Source of the DNA: an uncultured Alistipes sp. | GTDB lineage: Bacteria > Bacteroidota > Bacteroidia > Bacteroidales > Rikenellaceae | Length of the DNA stretch: 57,384 bases | Assembly (NCBI GenBank): GCA_900769445.1 | Contig: CAAGGR010000111.1 | Location: 1 to 57,384 of the forward strand | Reading direction: 5' to 3' | In this document: piece by piece, positions 33,040 through 40,294 of the stretch | Layout: each line of letters starts with the position of its first letter | How positions within the stretch are numbered: position 1 is the first letter of the stretch | Notes under the pieces: generated by a model | What the model saw: only the letters and a program-made list of their open reading frames with translations | Told to the model about the DNA's origin: nothing | The model's database searches: none | Program-made: the position numbers and the translations under genes

Positions 33040-34272
33040 ATGAAAGAGGCAATTGCAATTCTAACAGGTGGCGGTCCAGCGCCAGGTATGAACACCGTTG
33101 TTGGCTCTGTTGCAAAGACATTCCTTGCAAAGGGTTACCGTGTTATCGGCCTTCACTATGGTTATTCTGGTCTATTCAACCCAAATCCACGCTTCGAGGA
33201 TTTGGATATGTTCCGTGTAGACTACATCTTCAATCAGGGTGGTTCATACCTTACTATGAGCCGTTTTAAGCCATCTGAGGAGGATTTCGAGAAGAACTTT
33301 AACCTCGATTTCTTCAAGCAGAACAACATCAAGCTTTTGGTAACTGTAGGTGGTGATGACACCGCGTCTACTGCAAACCGTATCGCTAAGTTCTTGGAGG
33401 CTAAGCACTATCCTATTGCTAACATCCACGTTCCTAAGACTATCGATAACGACCTTCCATTGCCAGCAGGTATGCCTACATTCGGCTACCAGTCTGCAAA
33501 GAACGCTGGTGCTGTAATTGGTCGTGCTGTTTACAACGATGCTCGTACATCAGCAAACTGGTTTGTTGTTGCAGCTATGGGTCGCTCAGCAGGCCATCTT
33601 GCATTCGGTATTGCATCTGCTTGCCACTACCCAATGATTATCATCCCAGAGATGTTCAACAAGACAAAGATTACTATCGACAAGATTATCAGCCTTATCG
33701 TATCTGCGATTGTTAAGCGTAAGATTATGAATATGGACTACGGTGTAGCGATGGTATCTGAGGGTGTATTCCATGCACTTGACCAGGAGGAAATTTTGAA
33801 GTCTGGCATCCACTTCTCATATGACGATCATGGTCATCCAGAGCTTGGTAAGGTCTCTAAGGCTGAGATGTTTAACACTCTTCTCGAGAAGCGTTGCAAG
33901 GCTCTTGGTCTTAAGGTTAAGTCTCGCCCAGTAGAGATTGGCTACGAGGTACGTTGCCAGACTCCATGTGCCTTTGACCTTGTATACTGCTCACAGCTCG
34001 GTATGGGTGTTTACAAGCTCTTCTCTGAGGGTAAGACCGGTTGTATGGTATATATCAGCCAGGAGGGCTACGTTTCACCTCTCTACTTGAAGGATCTTCA
34101 GGACCCAGAGACTGGCAAGATTCCACCACGTCTTGTAGATATCAACGCCGACAAGATTCACCAGGTTATCGACAACCTTATGCACTACATCACTCCAGAG
34201 GATTACGAGGCAGCCAAGGCATACCTTCCTAATCCAGAGGAGTATGATTTCCGTAAGATCCTCAACTGGTAA
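33040..34272 (+). CDS. 6-phosphofructokinase, PPi-type by signature
   Basis: A 410-residue phosphofructokinase. The nucleotide/phosphate loop is GGGPAPGMN (10-18). Two positions suggest pyrophosphate as phosphoryl donor: GGDDT (104-108, second Asp where ATP enzymes have Gly) and PKTIDND (132-138, Lys where ATP enzymes have Gly). Asp135 of TIDND is the catalytic base. At 410 residues it is longer than the 320-residue E. coli PfkA and like PPi-using enzymes of Bacteroidetes. If so it is reversible and could serve both glycolysis and gluconeogenesis. The stop codon overlaps nested palindrome 7. Confidence 0.9.
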   Translation: MKEAIAILTGGGPAPGMNTVVGSVAKTFLAKGYRVIGLHYGYSGLFNPNPRFEDLDMFRVDYIFNQGGSYLTMSRFKPSEEDFEKNFNLDFFKQNNIKLLVTVGGDDTASTANRIAKFLEAKHYPIANIHVPKTIDNDLPLPAGMPTFGYQSAKNAGAVIGRAVYNDARTSANWFVVAAMGRSAGHLAFGIASACHYPMIIIPEMFNKTKITIDKIISLIVSAIVKRKIMNMDYGVAMVSEGVFHALDQEEILKSGIHFSYDDHGHPELGKVSKAEMFNTLLEKRCKALGLKVKSRPVEIGYEVRCQTPCAFDLVYCSQLGMGVYKLFSEGKTGCMVYISQEGYVSPLYLKDLQDPETGKIPPRLVDINADKIHQVIDNLMHYITPEDYEAAKAYLPNPEEYDFRKILNW

Positions 34273-34399
34273 TTTGGAAGTATAAGGCAGACATCTACTG
34301 CCGCTAACAAAAGAAAATACGAATGGGCAGTACCTCAAGTACAGCCCATCCGTATTTTTTTTGCCGAGCGTTGTATCTGCAGCCTTCTACTTCCAAATT
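34271..34399. repeat. Nested palindrome element 7 (after pfk; swapped arms)
   Basis: Outer arms AATTTGGAAGTATAAGGC and GCCTTCTACTTCCAAATT pair over 17 of 18 positions, yet differ from the common arm at nearly all bases between AATTT and AAGG. The core is the same as in element 4. The first AA is from the pfk stop codon. Confidence 0.88.
34315..34362 (+). terminator. Terminator-like core of palindrome 7
   Basis: AATACG-ATGGGC-GTAC-ctca-AGTAC-GCCCAT-CGTATT followed by a run of eight T. It would end the pfk transcript. Confidence 0.7.
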
Positions 34400-34453
34400 G
34401 CGGTTGTGGTGCTTGGGTCGGTTATTTGTCCCTTTCTAAAAAGGCAAAACCAT

Positions 34454-35674
34454 TTACCTTTCAGAGTTCACCTTCAAAAGCGATGAGTCGCCGTAGCTAA
34501 GGAAGCGGAAATCGTGCGAGAGGGCGTAGTCGTAGATCTTAGTCCAATCGCCACCCACATATGCGCTGACAAGTAGTAGTAGTGTCGACTTTGGTTGGTG
34601 GAAATTCGTGATTATATAGTTCACCACGCGGAAGCGGTAGCCAAGAGGCGTAATCATAATCTGCGTGGCAGCCTTCATACGCTCGATACCCTCGCGCTGC
34701 ATATAGTCGAGCAGTGTTTGCAGAGCCTCCGTGCCACTAAATTCGGTAGGTATATCGTACAACTCCCACTGACCTACAGTGCGCTCAGTATCGGGTGTGC
34801 CATTGCACTTAATGCGCCATGCAAGAGCCGATAACGACTCCAATGTACGCACCGAAGTAGTACCCACAGCCACGATATTACCAGCATTTCGCAGGAGGTT
34901 TTCCACAGCGCTGCGTGTTACCGAGAAGTGTTCGGTGTGCATAGCGTGTTGTGTGGCATCGTCATCTTTAACCGGAAGGAATGTGCCTGCGCCAACATGT
35001 AGTGTTACCTCCTCGAACGAGAAGCCGCTATCGTGCATACTATCAATAAGTTCTGGAGTAAAGTGCAGACCCGCTGTAGGTGCTGCTACCGAGCCTTCGA
35101 AGCGGGCGTAGACGGTTTGATAGCGGGTGTTGTCTATATCCTCGCTCTCGCGGTTGAGATATGGTGGGATAGGGATGCGACCAAGGGTCTCGAGGAGCTG
35201 TCCGAAGCTGCACCTTGCCGACCAGCGAAAGCGCACGATATGTTCGCGTGTGCCACGCTCCACAATCTCGGCACGTAGGGTGTGTTGCTCGCCCTCGTAC
35301 TCGAAGGTAATACCAATCTCACCCTCCTTCCACTTTTTGAGGTTGCCCACGATGCAGCTCCACTCCGACGTCTCGTACTGCGCAAAGGCGCGCTCATAGT
35401 CGGCAGGGTTGTGTGGCTCAAGGCAGAAGACCTCGATACGTGCGCCCGAATCCTTGTGCATAACTATACGTGCGCGCACCACGCGCGTATTGTTAAATAC
35501 GAGTGTTGCGCCCTTAGGCAGATACTGTGCAACATTGCGAAAATGGCTCTCGGCAATAGTGCCGTTATCGTATATAAGTAACTTCGACGACGAGCGCTCC
35601 GCCAATGGGAACTTGGCGATGCGCTCATCTGGAAGGTTGTAGTTGAAATCGTTAATATTGATATATCTCTCCAT
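34454..35674 (-). CDS. queA: tRNA ribosyltransferase-isomerase QueA
   Basis: A 406-residue enzyme that uses SAM to add the epoxycyclopentanediol precursor to 7-aminomethyl-deazaguanine at tRNA position 34 in queuosine synthesis. Signatures: FNYNLPDERIAKFPL near the N-terminus, FNNTRVVRAR, GRIPIPPYLNR, TVYARFEGSVAAPTAGLHFT and TNFHQPKSTLLLLVSAYVGG near the C-terminus. It is about 50 residues longer than the E. coli enzyme, with the extra length after residue 240. It follows the S46 peptidase gene by 12 bp. Other queuosine genes are not in the window. Confidence 0.95.
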   Translation of the reverse strand: MERYININDFNYNLPDERIAKFPLAERSSSKLLIYDNGTIAESHFRNVAQYLPKGATLVFNNTRVVRARIVMHKDSGARIEVFCLEPHNPADYERAFAQYETSEWSCIVGNLKKWKEGEIGITFEYEGEQHTLRAEIVERGTREHIVRFRWSARCSFGQLLETLGRIPIPPYLNRESEDIDNTRYQTVYARFEGSVAAPTAGLHFTPELIDSMHDSGFSFEEVTLHVGAGTFLPVKDDDATQHAMHTEHFSVTRSAVENLLRNAGNIVAVGTTSVRTLESLSALAWRIKCNGTPDTERTVGQWELYDIPTEFSGTEALQTLLDYMQREGIERMKAATQIMITPLGYRFRVVNYIITNFHQPKSTLLLLVSAYVGGDWTKIYDYALSHDFRFLSYGDSSLLKVNSER

Positions 35675-35686
35675 ATTATGTGGCGA

Positions 35687-37768
35687 TTACTTAATCGTAA
35701 GCTCATCCACGAGCCACTTAGCGTTGCCATACTTCTCGATAATGAATAGCACATAGCGTATATCTACTGCGATGGTGCGCTGTAGCTCTGGCTCGAATGC
35801 CACATCTCCCGACATAGCCTCCCAGTTACCGTCGAATGCTAAGCCGATTAGTTCTCCCTTATCGTTCATCACTGGAGAGCCAGAGTTGCCACCAGTGATA
35901 TCGCAGTTTACAAGGAATGCCACTGGTAGCTCGCCACTCTTGTCGGCATAGCGACCATACTCCTTGGCATGGTATAACTCCTTTAGACGCTCTGGTACAC
36001 TGAACTCTACAGGATTTGTTGGATCCTCCTTGGCCATAACACCCTCGATAGTGGTGTAGTGCTTATATACAACACCATCGCGTGGGCTGTATGGTAGCAC
36101 GTTGCCATATGTCAGGCGGATGGTGAAGTTAGCATCCGATGCCCAAGCCCTCTCTGGCTGCATCTTCATAAGACCTGCGATATAGCGGCGATGACCCTCC
36201 GCAAACTTAGTGTTTGCAGCCTTTACAGCAGGCGAGACTTCGTGGTAAAGGGCAAGTATAGAGCTGGTTAGTTCATATACAGGATCGTTTTTGAAGGTCT
36301 CCATACGTTCCTCCTTCGATAGAGCCTTTACGGCGTTGTACTTCTCCAAAGATGTAAGTTGAGAGTTGTCGTAGAGCCAATCTACATAGGCGTCGCTATC
36401 GCCACCAAACTCAGCATCAATCTTCTCGTATATTGATGGTAGACGCTTGTTGTTCTCGCGGTAGATAACGAACATACGCTTTGCCACATCGCGGTCTACA
36501 TCGGCGTTGTAGTCCTTGTAGAAACGCTCAAAGTCGTCCACGCCAAGCATTGTCTGTGTAAGTTCTATAGAGCGCATAAACGCCTCGCTTAGGTACTGCA
36601 ATGTTGCACTCTCCTCGCAAGCCTCGCTCTGCGACTCTGCAATTAGGGTCAATGCATCAACGTAGTGCTCCTCTGGAAGGGTATTCTTCTCTGCCCACGC
36701 CTGATACTCTGCCTCCTGCTTAGCCTTCTTATCGCGTACGTTTAGCTTCTCGATACCGCGCGACATACCGATAGAGTTCTTCCAGTAGTTCGATGAGTTG
36801 GCATACTTAGAGTCGTACTGAATACGGATAGCCTGATTGGAGTCCATCCACTTACGAAGTATCTGCTGGCGCTCGCCACGGATATAGATACGCTGTGGGT
36901 TTTCCACCTCGAGCATATAGTCAATCTCGTATGAGGTCTTATATCGCTCGGTAGAGCCTGGGAAGCCCATAATCATACCGAAGTCGCCCTCCTCGATGCC
37001 ATCGAGCGAGATGTCGAGCCACTTCTCAGCCTTGTATGGCACGTTGTCCTCAGAGTACTCAGCAGGGCGGTTGTCCTTACCTGCATATACGCGGAATATT
37101 GAGAAGTCGCCAGTATGGCGTGGCCACATCCAGTTGTCGGTGTCGCCACCAAACTTACCGATAGATGATGGTGGTGTACCTACCAAACGAACATCTGGAT
37201 ATACCTCCTGTATAAACGCAAAGAACTGATTGCCACCGAAGAACGAAGGAATAATAACCTCCATGCCTGGATACTTCTCCTCAAGTGCCTTGATAAGCTC
37301 CTGCTTATTTACGTTCACGATGCTCTCATACTCTGCCTGATTTGCTGTAGCTGGGACATTGCCCATGATATTCTCTGTAACATCCAAGATGTGGCGCACA
37401 AATCTAACCTGAAGACCTGCAGCAGGAAGCTCCTCAGAGTTGTTCATTGCCCAGAAACCATCCTTTAGGTAGTCGTGTTCTACGGATGAAAGCTGCTGAA
37501 TGGCGCCATAGCCGCAGTGGTGGTTAGTAAATAGCAGACCGTTAGGCGATACAATCTCGCCAGTGCAACCGCGACCAAATACCACAATAGCATCCTTTAG
37601 CGACGACTTCTGGGCAGAGTAGATATCCTCAGCCGACAGTTTGCAGCCGTGCTTTTTGAGGTCTTTGCTGTTCATCTTCTTGATATATGGAAGTAGCCAC
37701 ATACCCTCATCGGCAATCGCTGTGAACGATACACAAACCAGCGCCAATAGTGTTAATAGTCTTTTCAT
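35687..37768 (-). CDS. S46-family dipeptidyl peptidase, DPP7-like
   Basis: A 693-residue exported serine peptidase (signal peptide 1-19). The catalytic histidine is in TNHHCGYG (His83/84) and the serine in GGNSGSPV (Ser629). In this family the residue after the FD of the S1 pocket sets specificity: Arg gives acidic-P1 DPP11, Gly gives broad hydrophobic DPP7. Here it is FDGNWEAMSGD (Gly647), so DPP7-like activity is expected, releasing dipeptides in the periplasm from peptides with hydrophobic second residues. This suits an amino-acid-using gut or oral anaerobe. It is followed by queA on the same transcript. Confidence 0.93.
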   Translation of the reverse strand: MKRLLTLLALVCVSFTAIADEGMWLLPYIKKMNSKDLKKHGCKLSAEDIYSAQKSSLKDAIVVFGRGCTGEIVSPNGLLFTNHHCGYGAIQQLSSVEHDYLKDGFWAMNNSEELPAAGLQVRFVRHILDVTENIMGNVPATANQAEYESIVNVNKQELIKALEEKYPGMEVIIPSFFGGNQFFAFIQEVYPDVRLVGTPPSSIGKFGGDTDNWMWPRHTGDFSIFRVYAGKDNRPAEYSEDNVPYKAEKWLDISLDGIEEGDFGMIMGFPGSTERYKTSYEIDYMLEVENPQRIYIRGERQQILRKWMDSNQAIRIQYDSKYANSSNYWKNSIGMSRGIEKLNVRDKKAKQEAEYQAWAEKNTLPEEHYVDALTLIAESQSEACEESATLQYLSEAFMRSIELTQTMLGVDDFERFYKDYNADVDRDVAKRMFVIYRENNKRLPSIYEKIDAEFGGDSDAYVDWLYDNSQLTSLEKYNAVKALSKEERMETFKNDPVYELTSSILALYHEVSPAVKAANTKFAEGHRRYIAGLMKMQPERAWASDANFTIRLTYGNVLPYSPRDGVVYKHYTTIEGVMAKEDPTNPVEFSVPERLKELYHAKEYGRYADKSGELPVAFLVNCDITGGNSGSPVMNDKGELIGLAFDGNWEAMSGDVAFEPELQRTIAVDIRYVLFIIEKYGNAKWLVDELTIK

Positions 37769-37799
37769 AGTATAGGTTTGTATTGGTTATTCGTAGTTG

Positions 37800-37807
37800 C
37801 AAATGTA
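37800..37807 (-). promoter_or_regulatory. -7 element of the S46-queA operon
   Basis: On the minus strand TACATTTG lies 32 bp upstream of the peptidase start. No TTTG is found at 19-20 bp. Confidence 0.45.
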
Positions 37808-37857
37808 CGAAAAAAACTCTGTTTAACCATCTGTTTAGACTAAATGTATCAATAAAT

Positions 37858-37888
37858 TTTGCATATTAGAAAATTAGTTGTATATTTG
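37858..37888 (+). promoter_or_regulatory. tRNA-Ser promoter
   Basis: TTTG (37858-37861), 19 bp, TATATTTG (37881-37888). A full-consensus promoter about 30 bp before the tRNA 5' end. Confidence 0.8.
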
Positions 37889-37917
37889 CACCGCTCTTTT
37901 ACAAAAAGATGGTTTAA

Positions 37918-38007
37918 GGAGGGTTGGGTGAGTGGCTTAAACCAGCAGTTTGCTAAACTGCCGATATCGTAAGGTATCCGCTGGTTCGAATCCAGTGCCC
38001 TCCGCCA
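37918..38007 (+). tRNA. tRNA-Ser(GCT)
   Basis: A class II tRNA of 87 nt plus encoded CCA. Acceptor stem GGAGGGT/GCCCTCC, discriminator G, anticodon arm AGCAGTTTGCTAAACTGC with anticodon GCT, a long variable arm (CGATATCGTAAGGTATCCG), and T-arm CTGG-TTCGAAT-CCAG. It decodes AGC/AGU. Two further copies of its 3' end (GTTCGAATCCAGTGCC...) lie downstream at 38231 and 38488, making it the probable attachment site or seed of the repeat array that follows. The other tRNA in this window does not encode CCA. Confidence 0.96.
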
Positions 38008-38008
38008 G

Positions 38009-38120
38009 AGCAAAATTAGAGACGACTTTTGAGTCGTCTTTTTTGTTGTATAACAATCTGCTTGAGCAAGCTCATCGATTGTTCTTCAACAAAAAATTGC
38101 GTTGCAATTCTAATTTTGCT
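38009..38120. repeat. Hairpin cassette A downstream of tRNA-Ser
   Basis: Outer inverted repeat AGCAAAATTAGA (38009-38020) / TCTAATTTTGCT (38109-38120). Inside are a terminator hairpin GACGAC-ttttga-GTCGTC with a T run (38021-38044) and a longer nested hairpin TTGTTG..ACAATC..GAGC / GCTC..GATTGT..CAACAA. The terminator probably ends the tRNA-Ser transcript. Same plan as 38262-38376 with different sequence. Confidence 0.75.
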
Positions 38121-38134
38121 ACAGACCCTGATTA

Positions 38135-38260
38135 CTCACTTAAGGGCTGGTTGAGCCGATATGGTGATGATTTATTGCTCGGCTACGCCTGCGCTTTTTT
38201 TTATAAGGTATCGGCTCTACGGCTAAAGCCGTTCGAATCCAGTGCCCTCCGCCAGAGCAA
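38135..38260 (+). repeat. tRNA-end-bearing repeat, copy 1
   Basis: A 112-bp block (38135-38246) repeated at 38392-38503. It starts CTCACTTAAGGGCTGGTTG, contains the inverted repeat GAGCCGATA / TATCGGCTC and the small palindrome ACGGCTAAAGCCGT, and ends in GTTCGAATCCAGTGCC. This copy continues CTCCGCCAGAGCAA to 38260, matching the tRNA-Ser 3' end and its first flanking bases exactly. It cannot fold as a tRNA. Confidence 0.8.
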
Positions 38261-38261
38261 T

Positions 38262-38376
38262 GTTTGCAGAATAGACGACCAATCGGTCGTCTTTTTTGTT
38301 TTCATAGGTTGTCATCCAGTGCAAGCACTATGACAACCTATGAAAACAAAATACCTATGGTATATATTCTGCAAAC
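38262..38376. repeat. Hairpin cassette B
   Basis: Outer inverted repeat GTTTGCAGAATA (38262-38273) / TATTCTGCAAAC (about 38365-38376). Inside are a terminator-like hairpin GACGACC-aat-CGGTCGTC with T run, and a 17-bp perfect stem GTTTTCATAGGTTGTCA / TGACAACCTATGAAAAC. The order and size of parts equal cassette A, but only the GACGAC...GTCGTCTTTTTTGTT part shares sequence. Confidence 0.75.
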
Positions 38377-38391
38377 CGAAGGTCGCTGATT

Positions 38392-38503
38392 CTCACTTAA
38401 GGGCTGGTTGAGCCGATATGGTGATGATTTATTGCTCGGCTAAAGCCTACGCTTTTTTTACAAGGTATCGGCTCTACGGCTAAAGCCGTTCGAATCCAGT
38501 GCC
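38392..38503 (+). repeat. tRNA-end-bearing repeat, copy 2
   Basis: Second copy of the 112-bp block, 257 bp after the first. It differs mainly in a short stretch near the T run (AAAGCCTACG for ACGCCTGCG) and stops at GTGCC, losing the CTCCGCCA end. After it, 38507-38595 is a long imperfect palindrome (AAACTGAAAACTGAAAACTT ... TTTCAGTTT) enclosing GTGTGGTGT / TACCACAC. Confidence 0.8.
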
Positions 38504-38595
38504 AAAATTAAACTGAAAACTGAAAACTTAAAGGTGTGGTGTCTTATAAATCTTATGCAAAGCATACCACACTTTTCAGTTTTCACCTTTCAGTT

Positions 38596-38617
38596 TACAA
38601 AAAGGCTCAAGCCTTTT
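38596..38617 (-). terminator. Terminator of the SpoU methyltransferase gene
   Basis: AAAAAGGC-tcaa-GCCTTTTT, an 8-bp stem with flanking A and T runs, overlaps the stop codon region. It can work in both directions. Confidence 0.7.
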
Positions 38618-39144
38618 TATTTCATTTGCCTAAACATCTCCCACATAAGAACGCCCGCGGAGACCGAAACATTTAGCGAGTGTTTGATGCCCACTTGAGG
38701 GATTTCGATTGCACCATCGACAATATCGGCAACGGCTTGATCTACGCCATCTACCTCATTGCCAAATACGAGGGCATATTTTTCGCCCTTCTCAGCCACG
38801 AACTTATCGAGCATTGTCGCCCCCTCAATTTGCTCGATGGCGATGATGCGGTAGCCCTCCGAGCGTAGCTTCTCAATGCACTCCAAAGTTGTAGGGTAGT
38901 AGCTCCAGGCTACGCTAAGTTCTGCGCCAAGAGCTGTCTTATGTATCTCGCGGTTTGGAGGTGTGGAGCTGATGCCACAAAGCGCAATATGCTCAATACC
39001 GAAGGCGTCGGCTGTGCGGAAGAATGAGCCAACATTCTGTGCTGAGCGCACATTATCAAGCACCGCCACCACAGGCAGTTTCTTGCTCTCGGCATACTCG
39101 TCAAGTGTTGGGCGACCAAGCTCCTCGTTAAGTAATTTTCGCAT
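38617..39144 (-). CDS. TrmH/SpoU-family RNA 2'-O-methyltransferase
   Basis: A 175-residue SPOUT methyltransferase. The three family motifs are visible: motif 1 LDNVRSAQNVGSFFRTADAF, motif 2 ALVFGNEVDGV and motif 3 IEIPQVGIKHSLNVSVSAG, which together form the knotted SAM site. It lacks the N-terminal RNA-binding domain of RlmB and is close to the minimal catalytic domain, so it may use a tRNA or rRNA substrate that cannot be told from sequence. A TACTTTTG -7 element lies on the minus strand at 39174-39181. It shares the intergenic region with the divergent OMP gene. Confidence 0.88.
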   Translation of the reverse strand: MRKLLNEELGRPTLDEYAESKKLPVVAVLDNVRSAQNVGSFFRTADAFGIEHIALCGISSTPPNREIHKTALGAELSVAWSYYPTTLECIEKLRSEGYRIIAIEQIEGATMLDKFVAEKGEKYALVFGNEVDGVDQAVADIVDGAIEIPQVGIKHSLNVSVSAGVLMWEMFRQMK

Positions 39145-39203
39145 AATTATTAAAATATTTCAAGATTGTGCTACAAAAGTAATAAATATAAAAATATTTT
39201 AAG

Positions 39204-39211
39204 TAAATTTG
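39204..39211 (+). promoter_or_regulatory. -7 element of the OMP-glnS pair
   Basis: TAAATTTG lies 26 bp before the start at 39237. The -33 element is not clear. Confidence 0.45.
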
Positions 39212-39236
39212 CGCTGAAATGTTATCATAGACTACT

Positions 39237-40274
39237 ATGCGCAAACTTAGATTATATGTCGTGGCTTTTTTAGCTCTTGTGGCTGGGGTGAATACCCTTG
39301 TGGCGCAGGAGTTAAGCTATGGTGTAGATTTTGTTACCCTCTTCGATAATACTGAGTATGCGGGAATGCAGCAGAAGTGGTCGGAGACACTCTTTAGTGC
39401 GCGCCTAACGCCTAAGGTGGCGCTAAACTGGGATGGTGGTAACGAGCTTGTTGTGGCAAGCGACTTTACTCGCGACTTTGGTCATAAGACAGATTTTGTG
39501 AGTAGCACAAATCTCCATTTCTACTATGGCTATCGTGCACCACAGGTGCGACTAATGGTGGGTATATTCCCTCGTAGCGAGATGCGAGGTCTACGAAGTG
39601 AACTCTTCTTCGATCGCCATTATCGCTACTACCACAATACGTTGAGCGGTGTCTTGGCGCGTAAGGAGTCGGCATCGGGAGCATCCTTCATAGAGTTCGC
39701 GATGGACTACAACGGTAAGCGTACAGCAACCACACGCGAGGCCTTTGCCATAATGACCTCGGCGCGCTATGCTGAGCGAGTGGTATATGTGGGTTATGAC
39801 ATAATGATTGGCCACTACGCCAAGGACTACAACGATGCTACGAATGACGATGTTGTGGATAACTTCCTACTAACGCCATATGTTGGTCTGCAGGGTGATG
39901 GCTACGATGTCGGCGTTAAGTATGTGCAGTCGGTGCAGAGGGATCGGGTTAACGAGAATACATTTGAGTTTCCAAAGGGTGTGGAGCTGTATGCATCTCT
40001 AAAATATAACAAGCTAACACTGCAGAGTGTAACATATGTGGGTGAGTCGCCATTTGTCTACTATGGACGTTATGGTAAGGATTTGTACCACGGTCTGCAG
40101 CACTACGCCTCCCATAAAAAAATCTACGATGCTATAACTATCTGTTACAGTGAGTATTTCGCAAATAAAAGCGTGTTGCTCGACGTGGGTTTTACAATCG
40201 AGAATGACGGTATTGGTTGGGGAACTCGCCAGTGGCTTTGTGTCTCTGTGATGTTGGACAACTTAGGAAAATAA
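39237..40274 (+). CDS. Predicted outer-membrane beta-barrel protein of unknown function
   Basis: A 345-residue exported protein: signal peptide 1-23 (cleavage after TLVAQ or LVA), then alternating polar/aromatic stretches such as SSTNLHFYYGYRAPQVRLMVG, VVYVGYDIMIGHY and KYNKLTLQSVTYVG, spaced like transmembrane beta-strands, and a typical strand-like end (WLCVSVMLDNLGK). I do not recognise the family. It starts an apparent two-gene unit with glnS (20 bp apart), a pairing without an obvious functional link. It could be a small-molecule channel or a structural OMP. Confidence 0.6.
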   Translation: MRKLRLYVVAFLALVAGVNTLVAQELSYGVDFVTLFDNTEYAGMQQKWSETLFSARLTPKVALNWDGGNELVVASDFTRDFGHKTDFVSSTNLHFYYGYRAPQVRLMVGIFPRSEMRGLRSELFFDRHYRYYHNTLSGVLARKESASGASFIEFAMDYNGKRTATTREAFAIMTSARYAERVVYVGYDIMIGHYAKDYNDATNDDVVDNFLLTPYVGLQGDGYDVGVKYVQSVQRDRVNENTFEFPKGVELYASLKYNKLTLQSVTYVGESPFVYYGRYGKDLYHGLQHYASHKKIYDAITICYSEYFANKSVLLDVGFTIENDGIGWGTRQWLCVSVMLDNLGK

Positions 40275-40294
40275 ATTTAACAAATATATAGATT

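Noticed and set aside
38009..38120. Retron-like ncRNA (outer inverted repeat, small hairpin, long hairpin)
   Set aside because: The plan is similar, but no reverse transcriptase is encoded within the window, the T-run hairpin fits a tRNA terminator better, and the branching G and other retron marks cannot be identified.
38135..38260. A degenerate second tRNA-Ser gene
   Set aside because: Only the T-arm side and 3' end match; the 5' half lacks acceptor, D-arm and anticodon arm, so it is a repeat bearing a tRNA end, not a tRNA pseudogene in the usual sense.
37950..38333. A 127-codon open frame starting inside tRNA-Ser
   Set aside because: It begins in the tRNA, crosses terminators and repeats, and translates repeat copies; not a credible protein.
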